The notes: a model not told the origin generated them from the letters alone. A stretch of 64,000 bases of DNA from Alkalihalobacillus sp. LMS39 (GCF_022812285.1 NZ_CP093300.1:4278001-4342000); one strand, 5' to 3'. Positions 34,656 to 48,181 are shown, counted from the stretch's first letter. Numbers and translations are program-made.

Positions 34656-35147
34656 TTATTGTAAACGGTCATACACTTGAAAATAATATTCATAGTTATT
34701 CTTTTCGTCTTGTACACCTTTTTCTTCTGCTGTTAGTTGCCAGCTATCTTCATTCCATTCAGGGAAGTATGTATCTCCCTCAAAGGAATCATGAATATAC
34801 GTAATATACAACCTGTCAACGACATCAATCATTTCCTTAAAAATCCCGGCTCCACCAATAACAAAAACTTCATCACCCGCATGATCTTTTGCCCAAGAGA
34901 TACATTCATCAATCGAATGCATCACAGTCACACCCTCATGTTCAAAATCTTTATTACGAGTAATCACAATGTTTTCTCTTTTAGGTAATGGTCGTCCAAT
35001 TGAATCAAACGTTTTTCTGCCCATTACGATTGGATGTCCAACAGTCACTTTTTTGAAATAAGCTAAATCCGCTGGCAATCTCCAAGGTAAATCATTGTCT
35101 TTACCAATGACACGGTTTTTATCCATTGCAACAATAAAAGAAATCAT
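34656..35147 (-). CDS. dfrA: Dihydrofolate reductase
   Basis: This 163-residue enzyme reduces dihydrofolate with NADPH, restoring the folate used by ThyA. VAMDKNRVIGKDNDLPWRLP, MGRKTFDSIGRPLP and VIGGAGIF are diagnostic. AGGTGAAC precedes the ATG. It starts 12 bp after thyA, so the two are co-transcribed. Confidence 0.97.
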   Translation of the reverse strand: MISFIVAMDKNRVIGKDNDLPWRLPADLAYFKKVTVGHPIVMGRKTFDSIGRPLPKRENIVITRNKDFEHEGVTVMHSIDECISWAKDHAGDEVFVIGGAGIFKEMIDVVDRLYITYIHDSFEGDTYFPEWNEDSWQLTAEEKGVQDEKNNYEYYFQVYDRLQ

Positions 35148-35159
35148 AAGTTCACCTCA

Positions 35160-36116
35160 TTATACAGCTACTGGTGCTTTAATGGCTGGATGTGGTTCAT
35201 AATTTTCTACCGTAATATCTTCCATTTCAATATCAAATACCGATTCTTTATCTTTGTTGATATTTAATGTTGGAAGCGATTTTGGCTCTCGTGCTAACTG
35301 TAGATTAATTTGCTCAATATGATTTGAATAAATATGAGCATCTCCTAACGTATGTATAAATTCCCCTACTTCTAATCCGCATTCATGTGCAATTAAATGA
35401 GTCAATAACGCATAGCTAGCAATATTAAAAGGTATTCCTAGAAAAATATCTGCACTTCGTTGATAAAGCTGACATGATAATTTTCCTTCTGTTACATAAA
35501 ATTGAAATAACGTATGACAAGGAGGTAACGCCATCGTTGGGACATCTTCTGGGTTCCATGCCGAAACGATTAATCTCCTCGATTCAGGATTCTTTTTAAT
35601 CGTGTCAATCACATCTTTTAACTGATCGATTGTTTCACCTGTTGTCGTTTTCCACGCACGCCATTGCTTCCCATACACATCTCCTAACTCCCCATATGTG
35701 GAGGCAAACTGGTCATCTTCTAAAATTAAAGCTTTGAACTTTTCCATTTGCTCTTCATATACAGCGTTGAATTGTTTATCTTGTTGCGCTCGCAGACCAA
35801 AATTCGTCATATCTGGACCATCATAATCTGGGCTCTCCACCCATTTTTTAAAGGCCCATTCATTCCAAATATTATTGTTATGCTGCAGTAGATACCGAAT
35901 ATTTGTATCTCCTTTTATAAACCAAAGTAATTCACTTGCGATAAGACGAAATGGAATCCGCTTTGTTGTTAATAAAGGAAAGCCTTCCTTTAAATTAAAA
36001 CGCATTTGATAGCCAAATAAAGATTTCGTACCTGTTCCTGTACGGTCTCCTTTTTCAATTCCATTTTCTAATACATGTCGACACAATTGTAAGTATACTT
36101 GCTCATTACTTGTCAT
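35160..36116 (-). CDS. thyA: Thymidylate synthase
   Basis: This 318-residue enzyme methylates dUMP with methylene-folate. The catalytic Cys is in [12 protein letters not shown], and [17 protein letters not shown] binds dUMP. It has the extra segment of about 50 residues (after WNEWAFKKW) typical of the L. casei-type enzyme rather than the 264-residue E. coli type. ATG 36116 has AAAGGGG eight bases before it. It follows the HD-GYP gene by 13 bp. Confidence 0.96.
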   Translation of the reverse strand: MTSNEQVYLQLCRHVLENGIEKGDRTGTGTKSLFGYQMRFNLKEGFPLLTTKRIPFRLIASELLWFIKGDTNIRYLLQHNNNIWNEWAFKKWVESPDYDGPDMTNFGLRAQQDKQFNAVYEEQMEKFKALILEDDQFASTYGELGDVYGKQWRAWKTTTGETIDQLKDVIDTIKKNPESRRLIVSAWNPEDVPTMALPPCHTLFQFYVTEGKLSCQLYQRSADIFLGIPFNIASYALLTHLIAHECGLEVGEFIHTLGDAHIYSNHIEQINLQLAREPKSLPTLNINKDKESVFDIEMEDITVENYEPHPAIKAPVAV

Positions 36117-36129
36117 TTCCTTGTCCCCT

Positions 36130-37242
36130 TTATGAATTTGCAACTAAAATCCTTTCGTCATTAAAGGCTTTTTCACATTTAACTATCGTAACATTAACTT
36201 GAAGTAGCATGTCAAGATTATATGGCGCAACCTTCCGCTCTCCATCTGCATAAATGCGAACAACCGGGCGCGAAAGGACCTCTTTATTTTGTTTTACAAC
36301 AATTCCTTTTCTTCCATCACTTAATTGTACGGAAAGCCCTTTAGGATAAATCGCACATACATTCCGCAACGCTTCGACTATCTCTTTGTCATATAAAGCG
36401 TGCCCAGCAAATAACAACTCTAATCCTTCATGTGGCAGCAGGCCTTTTCGATAAGACCGGTTCGAGGTGATAGCATCAAACACATCACAAACAGCAATGA
36501 TTTTTGCATATGGATGTATATCATCGCCCTTTCTTCCCATCGGATATCCTGATCCATCCATTCGCTCATGATGCTGCAAGGCGCAATGAGCAGAAACGAG
36601 TGCTAGATTTGGAATTTTTTTTATAATTTCATAACCAACTGTCGTATGGGATTTAATTAAGGAAAACTCTTCACTCGTTAAACGTCCTGGTTTATTTAAA
36701 ATATGTAAAGGGATAACCATCTTCCCGACATCATGTAACATCGCACCTAAGCCAATTTCAAAAAGTTGTTTCTTAGAGTAGTTTAAATAATTTGCTAGTC
36801 CAAGCGTATAAACAGTTACGTTTAACGAATGAGAGAAAATGTAGGAATCATAAATAATCGTTTCTGTTAATAATGTTAAGGCATCCTCATTGTTTGTAAT
36901 ATCTTCAAGAATCATGCCAATAATCGATGTGAAACCTTTAGCAATAATATCTTCGTTGAATATTTTCTTTAATGTGGTCTCATTTGCAATTTTAGAAAAT
37001 TCCGAACGAATGGCCGTAACTGCTTTTCGCCTTGTTTCTTCAGATATCGATTCATGTATCACTAAGTTCGCCGTCACATCATCTTGGATATAGATATAAG
37101 AAACCCCTAGCTCTTGTAGCCGTAATATAGTGCGGTCTGTTAACTCTACACCCTCACGAACTAAGATTTCGTCATGCTCATTATAAATGGCCTTTGCTAA
37201 ACGAGTCCCAGCTTTTACGGACTTTGTCTCGACTAGTCTCAT
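36130..37242 (-). CDS. HD-GYP domain phosphodiesterase
   Basis: This 370-residue protein has an N-terminal domain ([20 protein letters not shown]) and an HD-GYP domain with [22 protein letters not shown] and [15 protein letters not shown]. Such enzymes hydrolyse cyclic di-GMP. The C-terminal 70 residues form a beta-rich extension. No membrane segment or receiver domain is seen. The ATG at 37242 has AAGGATGG upstream. It lies 13 bp before thyA, an unusual operon partner. Confidence 0.9.
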   Translation of the reverse strand: MRLVETKSVKAGTRLAKAIYNEHDEILVREGVELTDRTILRLQELGVSYIYIQDDVTANLVIHESISEETRRKAVTAIRSEFSKIANETTLKKIFNEDIIAKGFTSIIGMILEDITNNEDALTLLTETIIYDSYIFSHSLNVTVYTLGLANYLNYSKKQLFEIGLGAMLHDVGKMVIPLHILNKPGRLTSEEFSLIKSHTTVGYEIIKKIPNLALVSAHCALQHHERMDGSGYPMGRKGDDIHPYAKIIAVCDVFDAITSNRSYRKGLLPHEGLELLFAGHALYDKEIVEALRNVCAIYPKGLSVQLSDGRKGIVVKQNKEVLSRPVVRIYADGERKVAPYNLDMLLQVNVTIVKCEKAFNDERILVANS

Positions 37243-37352
37243 CTGATTTCCATCCTTCTATATTATGTATGTTCGGCTTTAGCGTTATTTTTATATGTCA
37301 CATTCTTATTTCCACTGTATATACACTAGTTAAATTATACTGTAAGATCTAA

Positions 37353-37380
37353 AAAGAAACCATACAATTATGGTTTCTTT
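37353..37380 (-). terminator. Terminator of yunC
   Basis: AAAGAAACCATA (37353-37364), loop CAAT and TATGGTTTCTTT (37369-37380) form a perfect 12-bp stem, with TTTTT following on the minus strand. Confidence 0.9.
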
Positions 37381-37388
37381 CCTTTATG

Positions 37389-37697
37389 TTATACCATTTT
37401 CAATAATGCGTCTTTGCCTTTCATTCCAACAGTTACTCCGAGTGCTTCAGCTTCTTTTGTTATTGATTCAAGTGGGGCTTCAAGCAATTGATCAATTGTT
37501 CGAACACCTAGTGCTCGCCCTGCTACAATTTTACGCTCAAGCAACGCTTTATTTTCATTAAATAAAGCAACATCTAACGCGCCACACATAATATAGCCTT
37601 TTTCACTTGTTACTGCCATAAAGTTTGTTTTCGGTAGCTTAAGAGTTACTGCAATAAACGTTTGATTTTCAATTGTTATTGGTGTCATTTCTAGCAT
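37389..37697 (-). CDS. yunC: YunC, DUF1805 protein
   Basis: This 102-residue protein contains TLKLPKTNFMAVTSEKGYIM followed by CGALDVALFNE and GVRTIDQLLEAPLESIT, the DUF1805 family. Function is unknown. ATG 37697 has GGGAG nine bases before it; an extension to 37766 overlaps the upstream intergenic region and has no site. It follows yunD by 84 bp on the same strand. Confidence 0.9.
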   Translation of the reverse strand: MLEMTPITIENQTFIAVTLKLPKTNFMAVTSEKGYIMCGALDVALFNENKALLERKIVAGRALGVRTIDQLLEAPLESITKEAEALGVTVGMKGKDALLKMV

Positions 37698-37781
37698 ATC
37701 ATCACACTCCCTTTCACTCACTGCTTCTTCCTTACTACTGTATGAAAAAAGTGAAAAAAAGTGCAAATGTTAGTAGGACGC

Positions 37782-39158
37782 CTATATTGATTGGAGTTTC
37801 CACATCAATACATCTCGAAGCATTTCCGGTAATAAATATTCGATTTCAATGGCATCAAGAATTGATGGGTATAGTTTCCCAAATGTAAACATATCCAAAG
37901 TAGCGATTCGATAATGTTCTTCTTCTTGTAACTCAGTCCCTAATACGGTAATGGTAGGTTCTTTTTTTTCATTCTCCGTTATCGTAATCCCCGAGAATAT
38001 CATTTGGCCGATGACTTTTCCTCGAAACCCTAACCCTTTTAATTTAAAATTCACCATTTCTTCTGACCGCGACCGTATAATGACGTCTTTTAACTCTTTC
38101 CCACGAATCGTAATGACACATGGATTGATCGGGTGTGGACAAATCCGATGAATATCTCCTTTCGTAATCGGACCTACAGGAAGAGATTCTAACAACACAC
38201 CTGCATTTAACATGCTTATCTCTGTTTGACACCACTCTTTCAGTGCTTCAGCCAAAAACTGAACACCTTCTGACTCAGCAAACCAATCAACTTCCAGTGT
38301 TTCCTGTAAAACCGTAACCGGTGATGAAGACCATGTTTGACTTTGTTCTTTTAACTGAGCTAAGTAAGCCTGTGTTTTTTTGTCAGTTGTATCGTTTCTC
38401 ATCGTTTGTAAAAAGGCTTGAGTTGAGACGAGTTGTTTCGTTTCAATATCCACGACTAATTCAACCGTCCCTACAAATTGACCAAATTTTCCAGTCTGAC
38501 AAATCAATGTGTTCCTTACTCGCTTTCCATGCTCAAGGACGTGATGAGTATGGGCGCCTAATATAATATCAATTCCTTCCAATTCTTCAGCTAAGTTTTC
38601 ATCTAAATTTAATCCTAGATGAGAAAGAAGAATAACGATATCAACCTTCTTTCTAACTTCATGAATAAGCGGTTGAAGCATCTGAAAAGGATCTTCTACT
38701 TTCCAGCCTAATTGTTCATAAATGCTCGTATACGGAAACGTCACACCGATGACAGCCGCTTTTATCCCTGCTTGTAATTCAATCACTTTATAAGGTTTTA
38801 TCCATTTTGGACGTATTCCATCAGCTTCATATAAGTTCGCAATTAAAATATCAAAACTCGCTTCTTCGTAAATTTCATCTAGTTGCTGTTTCGAAAATGT
38901 AATTCCTTCGTTATTTCCAATCGTAATCGCACTAACACCAGCTCGATTTAATAAGGCGACATTTCCTTTTCCCATCGTCGCTTCTGTAATCGGATGGCAA
39001 CGGTCAGCATGATCACCAATATCAAAATAAAAATGATCCTCATCTCTTCTTTGGTGATGCAGCCTTTTCTCTTCTAGGTAAGAGACAATATTTGGCCAAT
39101 ATGTAAAATCACTATGTAAATCATTCGTATGATAAAGATAACTTGTAACCAACGACAA
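37782..39158 (-). CDS. yunD: YunD, 5'-nucleotidase-like metallophosphoesterase
   Basis: This 458-residue protein has a calcineurin-type phosphoesterase domain: YHTNDLHSDF, FDIGDHADRC, TIGNNEGI and LSHLGLNLDE with GAHTHHVLEHG. A C-terminal 5'-nucleotidase domain includes NAGVLLESLPVGPITKGDIH. In the metal motif NHE is replaced by NNE. It lacks a signal peptide, so it should be cytosolic, unlike secreted UshA. TTG 39158 is preferred (GAGGTG six bases before); GTG 39167 overlaps that site. Confidence 0.88.
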   Translation of the reverse strand: MSLVTSYLYHTNDLHSDFTYWPNIVSYLEEKRLHHQRRDEDHFYFDIGDHADRCHPITEATMGKGNVALLNRAGVSAITIGNNEGITFSKQQLDEIYEEASFDILIANLYEADGIRPKWIKPYKVIELQAGIKAAVIGVTFPYTSIYEQLGWKVEDPFQMLQPLIHEVRKKVDIVILLSHLGLNLDENLAEELEGIDIILGAHTHHVLEHGKRVRNTLICQTGKFGQFVGTVELVVDIETKQLVSTQAFLQTMRNDTTDKKTQAYLAQLKEQSQTWSSSPVTVLQETLEVDWFAESEGVQFLAEALKEWCQTEISMLNAGVLLESLPVGPITKGDIHRICPHPINPCVITIRGKELKDVIIRSRSEEMVNFKLKGLGFRGKVIGQMIFSGITITENEKKEPTITVLGTELQEEEHYRIATLDMFTFGKLYPSILDAIEIEYLLPEMLRDVLMWKLQSI

Positions 39159-39272
39159 CCGTTTCACCTCTACTATCTTTTAAAATCACTGTTTTCTCCT
39201 AATCTTGTTATTATTCGAACCCTACGCTTTAGGAGGGAGTCAAGTAGCTTCCAATTACGAAAACAGCCGTTA

Positions 39273-40088
39273 CTAAAAACCTTGCATCACTAGGCGTATC
39301 CCAATAAAGATAAGAAAAATGCGCAATAATAATACAAGCGTATCACTCTTTATTTTCGCATTAATATAAGCCCCTAATGCCCCACCTAACCATGCACCTG
39401 GAATAAGTGTTAGAGCCAATAACCAGTTAACATTCCCTAAAAATATATGCGAAACCGAACTCGCAATGGCCGAAAAGAAAATCATAAACATTGACGTTGC
39501 AACCGCAAGATGTGGTGGGAAACCAAACATTAGAATCATCGCAGGTACCATTAAAGAACCTCCACCAATTCCAAATAAACCAGACAACATCCCAACAAGG
39601 AATGAAATTGATAAGGCTAAGAGTGGATGATAGCCATACTGAATCTTTTCATTTTGTTCATTTATATACTCACGCATCATCATATGGCGCTTAGATTGAA
39701 TTGGCTTTAACTTGTCACGTACGAGAAAAACAAAGGAAATGAAGATAATAAACAACCCAAAGTACAACAAAAAGTCATCGACTTGGATTCCTTTATTAAT
39801 AAACACCCCCACAAAGGCTCCAGGTATACTCCCACATAAAAAAAACAAACCACTTTTTACATCAACTTTTTTTTGCTTGATATATGCTAATGTAGAAGAT
39901 AACCCTGTAAATATCATAATTAATAAAGATGTACCAACCGCCACTTGTGGTGTCACCCCATGTAATATGGCGATAGAATGACTAAATAAGAGCAATGCAG
40001 GAACAACAATGATTCCACCACCAAGTCCCATTACACTCCCAATTGTGCCTGCCAGTAATCCAATGATAAGCAATAGAAGCCATTCCAT
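39273..40088 (-). CDS. yunE: YunE, TauE/SafE (DUF81) membrane transporter
   Basis: This 271-residue polytopic protein has about eight helices. The paired motifs GSVMGLGGGIIVVPALLL (N-half) and GLFGIGGGSLMVPAMIL (C-half) mark the TauE/SafE family, linked to export or uptake of sulfur compounds. The substrate is unknown. AAGAAGGG precedes the ATG. It follows the yunF gene by 23 bp, probably the same transcript. Confidence 0.92.
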   Translation of the reverse strand: MEWLLLLIIGLLAGTIGSVMGLGGGIIVVPALLLFSHSIAILHGVTPQVAVGTSLLIMIFTGLSSTLAYIKQKKVDVKSGLFFLCGSIPGAFVGVFINKGIQVDDFLLYFGLFIIFISFVFLVRDKLKPIQSKRHMMMREYINEQNEKIQYGYHPLLALSISFLVGMLSGLFGIGGGSLMVPAMILMFGFPPHLAVATSMFMIFFSAIASSVSHIFLGNVNWLLALTLIPGAWLGGALGAYINAKIKSDTLVLLLRIFLIFIGIRLVMQGF

Positions 40089-40111
40089 CTTGAACCCTTC
40101 TTTCTATGCTC

Positions 40112-40963
40112 TTATTCCTCAAACAACGAAATTTGCCGTGGAGCAAATGTGCGCGGTGTTTCTCCAAATAACCGTTGTAGTTCTTTCGCATTTTTAGCGG
40201 CGTCGCCACCTGAGTTATTATTAAATAACACATGTAATTCATTGGTTTCTTTTTGTAACTCTTTTATCCAACGAACCCAATCCGATAATTCCTCAGTTGA
40301 GTAATCATATAAATAGCGGACATCTCGCCAAGTCCCATCACCTGGATCGATCCATCCATCTACATTACGTCCGTGTAAACGAATCAAGGTTTTAACCTGA
40401 TTTGTCACTTCTAAAACCGTTGGAACCGATCCGAGTCCTGCCTGCGGTTCATCACAAATGCTATGAATCCAGCCTTCCTCTTTCATAAACTGCAATGTCT
40501 GTTCACGATACTGTGGTAAAAACCAAGATTGATGACGAAATTCTAGTGCAAGCGGAAGATGGCCGACAAAGCGTTTCACTTTTCGAAGCACATTCACACT
40601 ATCCTTTGTACATACAAACCATGGAGGGAATTGAAACAAAACCATCGCAAGTTTGTTTGCCTCTACTAATGGTTGCACAGATTGCACAAAAGCACTAAAC
40701 ATTTCTTTTTCAGAAACAAACGGGATTTTTCCACGCTGATGCCCTGTCATCCCTTGATAAGCTTTCACAACAAATTCAAAGTCATCCGGTGTTTCATGAA
40801 CCCACTTTTCATAATTTCGAACCGGTTGGATCGCATAAAAAGAAGAATCCACTTCAACCGTTTGGAAATGCTTACTATATTCTTTTAATTTTTCATGACT
40901 TGGTAAACGTTCTGGATAAAGATCATCATGGTCACCCCACCCAGTTAACCCTATCTTCATCAT
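40112..40963 (-). CDS. yunF: YunF, DUF72 TIM-barrel protein
   Basis: This 283-residue protein of the DUF72 family starts MMKIGLTGWGDHDDLYPERL and has VEVDSSFYAIQP, LALEFRHQSW and HVLFNNNSGGDAAKNA. The family is a TIM barrel resembling UV endonuclease folds; its function is unknown. AAGGAG lies seven bases before ATG 40963. Confidence 0.92.
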   Translation of the reverse strand: MMKIGLTGWGDHDDLYPERLPSHEKLKEYSKHFQTVEVDSSFYAIQPVRNYEKWVHETPDDFEFVVKAYQGMTGHQRGKIPFVSEKEMFSAFVQSVQPLVEANKLAMVLFQFPPWFVCTKDSVNVLRKVKRFVGHLPLALEFRHQSWFLPQYREQTLQFMKEEGWIHSICDEPQAGLGSVPTVLEVTNQVKTLIRLHGRNVDGWIDPGDGTWRDVRYLYDYSTEELSDWVRWIKELQKETNELHVLFNNNSGGDAAKNAKELQRLFGETPRTFAPRQISLFEE

Positions 40964-41042
40964 GCTAATACTCCTTACAGCCACTTTTTTTGCTATTATA
41001 CCATAGGATGAATGAAGACAAGAGCGCTGTTGCTCAATGCAC

Positions 41043-41221
41043 CGGACATGTGTTCCGCTATTTTGACAAAACAGCTTTGTTTCTCAACATTATCGGACAT
41101 CCGTTCCGTTATTTACACTGATTGCGGTTGTTCGCTCTCTATTTTGAGTAAATAGCGGAACAGATGTCCGAACACAATTAAAAACAGAGGAAAAAGACAG
41201 CAATAACGGAACGGATGTCCG
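41043..41221. repeat. CGGA quadruple-motif element, copy 4
   Basis: Motifs start at 41043 (CGGACATGTGTTCCG), 41094 (CGGACATCCGTTCCG), 41156 (CGGAACAGATGTCCG) and 41207 (CGGAACGGATGTCCG). Spacings are 51, 62 and 51 bp. It fills the gap upstream of yunF. Confidence 0.88.
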
Positions 41222-41245
41222 ATAAGACTTTACTAGCTAAGTCTC

Positions 41246-41806
41246 TTACTCCTTACGCTCTCCTACAAAATTCATTTCTCCAGCAAATCCATAAATCTCC
41301 CAGTCTCCATCATCATTTTCTGTGAATATATATTCTCTTGCCCAGTCTTGTAATTTCGGATCATCACCAGTATATTCTTGCTTAATCGTTAAATATGTTT
41401 CATTGAAAAACTCATTCTCATAATAAGTCTTTTCGATAAAAGCATCAGTAACTGTAATTCCTTCATGAAATAAGGTTGGATAAAATGTATCTTGTATCAT
41501 AAATGAATCCGCTTCAGTCTTTTTCTCCGAATCGAAAATAATAAACATCTCTAACATTACGTCCGCATATTGTCCAAAGTCTTCCGAAAAAACTTGTTCA
41601 TATTCCTTAAATTCCTTAAGGGAGATTGTTTCTTTTGTTGATAATTCAATAATGAGTTCTTCTTTTTTCTTAACCATTTCCGTCGCAATAGCAAAATCAA
41701 AATCAATTTTCTCTTCTTTAATTCGCTTTATTTCCGATGAGTTACACCCAGTCAAAAAAACAACCGACATAATAATCGTTACAAGCGATAATATAGACTT
41801 CCTCAT
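41246..41806 (-). CDS. Predicted lipoprotein, unknown function
   Basis: This 186-residue protein has signal MRKSILSLVTIIMSVVFLTG with Cys 21. The mature part is acidic with no recognised domain. GAGGAGC precedes the ATG. It is flanked on both sides by repeat elements and has no operon partner. Confidence 0.75.
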   Translation of the reverse strand: MRKSILSLVTIIMSVVFLTGCNSSEIKRIKEEKIDFDFAIATEMVKKKEELIIELSTKETISLKEFKEYEQVFSEDFGQYADVMLEMFIIFDSEKKTEADSFMIQDTFYPTLFHEGITVTDAFIEKTYYENEFFNETYLTIKQEYTGDDPKLQDWAREYIFTENDDGDWEIYGFAGEMNFVGERKE

Positions 41807-41906
41807 TCGTTTCTGCTCCTCTTTTACACTTGTGGATTGGATTATGTAGCTATCATTATTTCAAATTAAGTTAGTTTTTACAATTTATTTTTTTACTGAC
41901 GGACAT

Positions 41907-42065
41907 AAGAAAAACACGGGAGCATCTTTTGATTTAAAGCGAAGTGCGGAGCCCCGCCCGCTTTTGACAGTGAACCCCAAATACTTTTCTTGGGGTGAAA
42001 CGCGCAGGTGCGCAGCCTTCGCTCTTCTTGAAATAGCTTTCAATGCTTCACTGCTACACCAAAAT
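41907..42065 (+). repeat. MITE-like element, long copy 6
   Basis: This near-complete form starts AAGAAAAACACGGGAGC, then AAGCGAAGTGCGGAGCCCCG, AACCCCAAATACTTTTCTTG, GGGTGAAACGCGCAGGTGCG and ATAGCTTTCAATGCTTCAC, ending ACCAAAATTATT. It is in the same orientation as the other copies. Confidence 0.85.
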
Positions 42066-42107
42066 TATTATGCTCCCTCATTTGTCTCATTTTTGCGGTC
42101 AGAGCAG

Positions 42108-42262
42108 CCGTTATTTGTGAACATGATACGGGTTTCCGTTTTTTTGCGGCCACAGGAGCACTTATTCACGCAAAAGCAACTCTTTTCCTAGCGATATAAT
42201 ATGATTAACGGCTCCTGTGTCCTCCAACATTCCAAAACGCTAGCAATGTTCACAGATAACGG
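42108..42262. repeat. Nested inverted repeat downstream of sufB
   Basis: Outer arms (17 bp, one mismatch) are 42108-42124 and 42246-42262, and carry CCGTTATTTGTGAACAT. Inner arms CACAGGAGC (42151-42159) and GCTCCTGTG (42211-42219) are perfect. No coding frame is convincing. With the MITE copy it fills most of the 539-bp gap 41807-42345. Confidence 0.75.
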
Positions 42263-42300
42263 TTTTCATGGCCGCTTACTTCTCATAAACAAAAAAAGAA

Positions 42301-42321
42301 GACGAACTCCAAAAGTTCGTC
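42301..42321 (-). terminator. Terminator of the suf operon
   Basis: GACGAACT (42301-42308) pairs with AGTTCGTC (42314-42321), with TTCTTTTTTT following on the minus strand. Confidence 0.87.
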
Positions 42322-42345
42322 TCCTCCATACCATACACATACTTA

Positions 42346-43743
42346 TTAACCAATAGAACCTTCCATCTCGAACTTGATTAAACGGTTCATTTCAACCGCA
42401 TATTCCATTGGAAGTTCTTTTGTAAATGGCTCGATAAAGCCCATTACGATCATTTCTGTTGCTTCTTCTTCAGACAATCCACGACTCATGAGATAGAACA
42501 ATTGGTCCTCAGATACTTTTGAAACAGTCGCTTCGTGTTCAAGTGTAATGTTGTTATTTAAAATTTCGTTATAAGGAATTGTATCAGACGTCGATTGGTT
42601 ATCTAGAATTAACGTATCACACTCAATCTTCGCTTTAGAACCTTCTGATTTTCTTCCAAAGTGAGCAATTCCACGATATGTTACTTTACCACCATGTTTA
42701 GAAATGGACTTAGAAACAATCGTTGATGAACAATTTGGTGCAAGATGCATGACTTTTGCTCCTGCATCTTGGTGCTGTCCTTTTCCTGCAATCGCAATCG
42801 AAAGGATTGTTCCTTTTGCTCCTTCACCTTTCATAATAACGGCTGGATATTTCATCGTTAATTTTGAACCAATGTTTCCATCGACCCATTCCATTGTTGC
42901 ATTTTCATAAGCCACCGCACGTTTTGTAACAAGGTTATAAATGTTTGGAGCCCAGTTTTGAATCGTCGTGTAACGGCAATATGCGTTTTTCTTAACGATG
43001 ATTTCAACAACCGCACTATGAAGTGAGTTTGTTGAATAAACAGGTGCTGTACAACCTTCAACATAATGCACATGACTATCCTCATCTGCAATAATTAACG
43101 TACGCTCGAATTGTCCCATATTTTCAGAGTTAATACGGAAGTATGCTTGAAGCGGTGTTTCACATTTTATTCCTTTAGGAATATAGATGAACGAACCACC
43201 AGACCATACCGCTGAGTTTAACGCAGCGAATTTATTATCAGAAGGCGGAATAATCGTTCCAAAATGCTCTCTGAAAATCTCTTCATGCTCGCGTAAAGCC
43301 GTATCAGTATCTTCAAAAACAATTCCTAAGTCTTGAAGATCCTCTTTCATGTTATGATAAACAACTTCAGATTCATACTGAGCAGATACCCCAGCTAAAT
43401 ACTTTTGCTCTGCTTCTGGAATCCCTAACTTATCAAACGTATTTTTAATTTCTTCTGGAACTTCATCCCAAGACTTCTCGGACTTTTCAGACGGCTTAAC
43501 ATAATACGTAATGTCATCAAAGTTTAATTCAGCTAAATTACCTCCCCATTGAGGCATAGGCATTTTATAAAACTGCTCCAATGATTTTAGACGGAAATCT
43601 AACATCCATTGTGGCTCTTTTTTCATGTTGGAAATTTCTTTCACGATCTCTGGTGTTAACCCTTTTTTAGAACGGAAAATCGATACATCTTTATCTCGAA
43701 ACCCGTATTTATATTCACCGATTTCAGGCGCTTTCTTTGCCAT
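42346..43743 (-). CDS. sufB: Fe-S cluster assembly protein SufB
   Basis: This 465-residue scaffold subunit of SufBCD builds Fe-S clusters. GYFRDKD-type start ([20 protein letters not shown]), the [18 protein letters not shown] segment and [20 protein letters not shown] are characteristic. AGGAGGG precedes the ATG. It is the last gene of sufC-sufD-sufS-sufU-sufB. Confidence 0.97.
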   Translation of the reverse strand: MAKKAPEIGEYKYGFRDKDVSIFRSKKGLTPEIVKEISNMKKEPQWMLDFRLKSLEQFYKMPMPQWGGNLAELNFDDITYYVKPSEKSEKSWDEVPEEIKNTFDKLGIPEAEQKYLAGVSAQYESEVVYHNMKEDLQDLGIVFEDTDTALREHEEIFREHFGTIIPPSDNKFAALNSAVWSGGSFIYIPKGIKCETPLQAYFRINSENMGQFERTLIIADEDSHVHYVEGCTAPVYSTNSLHSAVVEIIVKKNAYCRYTTIQNWAPNIYNLVTKRAVAYENATMEWVDGNIGSKLTMKYPAVIMKGEGAKGTILSIAIAGKGQHQDAGAKVMHLAPNCSSTIVSKSISKHGGKVTYRGIAHFGRKSEGSKAKIECDTLILDNQSTSDTIPYNEILNNNITLEHEATVSKVSEDQLFYLMSRGLSEEEATEMIVMGFIEPFTKELPMEYAVEMNRLIKFEMEGSIG

Positions 43744-43793
43744 GTGAAACCCTCCTTTTAGTAGTTGACCATTGACTCATCCAGCTTCTCGCG

Positions 43794-46760
<2,967 letters not shown>

Positions 46761-46779
46761 GAATATCCCTCCTTGCGGC

Positions 46780-47559
46780 CTATGCTTGAACTTTTTCGTC
46801 TTCGATTCCTAATTCTTCCTTAATCCAATCGTATCCTTCAGCTTCTAGACGCTCTGCTAACTCGGCACCACCTGATTTTACAATACGACCTTGCATCATT
46901 ACATGGACTTTATCTGGCGTGATGTAATTTAATAGACGTTGGTAGTGAGTGATGATTAAGCAACCAAACTCTTCTCCACGCATTTCATTAACACCTTTTG
47001 AAACAACTTTTAATGCATCGATATCAAGACCTGAATCAATTTCATCTAAGATCGCGATTTTTGGCTCAAGCATTAATAATTGTAAGATTTCATTTCTTTT
47101 CTTTTCTCCACCAGAAAACCCTTCATTTAAATAACGTTGAGCAAATTCTTGATTCATTTCTAATAAGTCCATTTTTTTATCAAGTTGACGAATGAATTTC
47201 ATTAATGAAATTTCGTCTCCTTCTTCACGTTTTGAATTGATTGCCGAACGTAAGAAGTCCGCGTTTGTAATCCCACTAATTTCACTTGGATACTGCATTG
47301 CTAAAAACAAACCTGCTTGAGCACGCTCATCCACTTCCATTTCAAGTAAATCTTCACCGTTAAATGTTACCGTTCCACCCGTAATTTCATACTTTGGATG
47401 ACCCATTAAAGCTGATGCTAATGTTGATTTACCTGTTCCGTTTGGTCCCATAATTGCATGGATTTCTCCACCTTTAATTTCTAGATTGAAATCCTTTAAA
47501 ATTTGTTTCCCTTCGATTTCGACTTGAAGATTTTCAATTTTTAAATATGGTGCTGACAT
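46780..47559 (-). CDS. sufC: Fe-S assembly ATPase SufC
   Basis: This 259-residue ABC-type ATPase has Walker A GPNGTGKSTLA, signature FSGGEKKRNE and Walker B IAILDEIDSGLD. SufC drives SufBCD. TTGGAGGTAG precedes the ATG. It is the first gene of the operon. The 280-bp region upstream (47560-47842) has a TTGAAC/TATAAG pair with a short 15-bp spacer, and TGAGAAT direct repeats, neither conclusive. Confidence 0.97.
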   Translation of the reverse strand: MSAPYLKIENLQVEIEGKQILKDFNLEIKGGEIHAIMGPNGTGKSTLASALMGHPKYEITGGTVTFNGEDLLEMEVDERAQAGLFLAMQYPSEISGITNADFLRSAINSKREEGDEISLMKFIRQLDKKMDLLEMNQEFAQRYLNEGFSGGEKKRNEILQLLMLEPKIAILDEIDSGLDIDALKVVSKGVNEMRGEEFGCLIITHYQRLLNYITPDKVHVMMQGRIVKSGGAELAERLEAEGYDWIKEELGIEDEKVQA

Positions 47560-47842
47560 TTGATACTACCTCCAATTTTTATCATGAGTTTAGGCGTGAC
47601 AACGGTTGTACACACTTCACTTTTAAATTATTCTCATTCTATTCTCATTACAATCTTATACTATTTCCAATGTTAGTTCAAGGCTTACGCTTTTTAGTTT
47701 ACACTCTTTCCATAGTGTTAAGTATGTAAAACATAAAAACACTTAGACAAATACTAGTTTCAACATTAAATTCCTTCCTCATTCAAAATCTTTTTTAAGC
47801 GAAAAAGATGGCGCTAGTCACAGCACCACCTTTTCGATTACT

Positions 47843-48058
47843 TTATAATTGAGTTAGTATTTTTTTGGTTACTTCATACTCTTTATCCCGCTTTTTTTCT
47901 ACTTCTAAACGTTTTGTTAAGCTGCGGTTATATTCTGCATAACCTATACCGTGATTTCGTTGCATTGCTTTCTCCATATCAGTAGTGTACGCGGTTTTTA
48001 TCAAGTTAGTAATCTGTACCAATCCCTTTCTTGTTTTGTACAGTAATAATCGTAACAT
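47843..48058 (-). CDS. Possible small basic protein
   Basis: This 71-codon frame has product MLRLLLYKTRKGLVQITNLI and ends in KRLEVEKKRDKEYEVTKKIL. The composition (basic, helical, last third coiled-coil-like) is plausible for a real gene, and an imperfect hairpin with T run follows at 47796-47838. The ribosome-binding site is weak (TTGGGTG). No family is recognised. Confidence 0.35.
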   Translation of the reverse strand: MLRLLLYKTRKGLVQITNLIKTAYTTDMEKAMQRNHGIGYAEYNRSLTKRLEVEKKRDKEYEVTKKILTQL

Positions 48059-48181
48059 CTTTAGATCTAACACCCAATCTCTATATAACGTCAGATTTTA
48101 TACTATTTAGCGAAAGGTTGTGGTGAGAAAACCTAACATGGCGTTCTTCTACAATTGCTCTACCATCCTGCTCAATTCTCT

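Noticed and set aside
47640-47700. TGAGAAT repeats before sufC as a Fur box
   Set aside because: They are direct rather than the inverted 7-1-7 arrangement, so the match is too weak.
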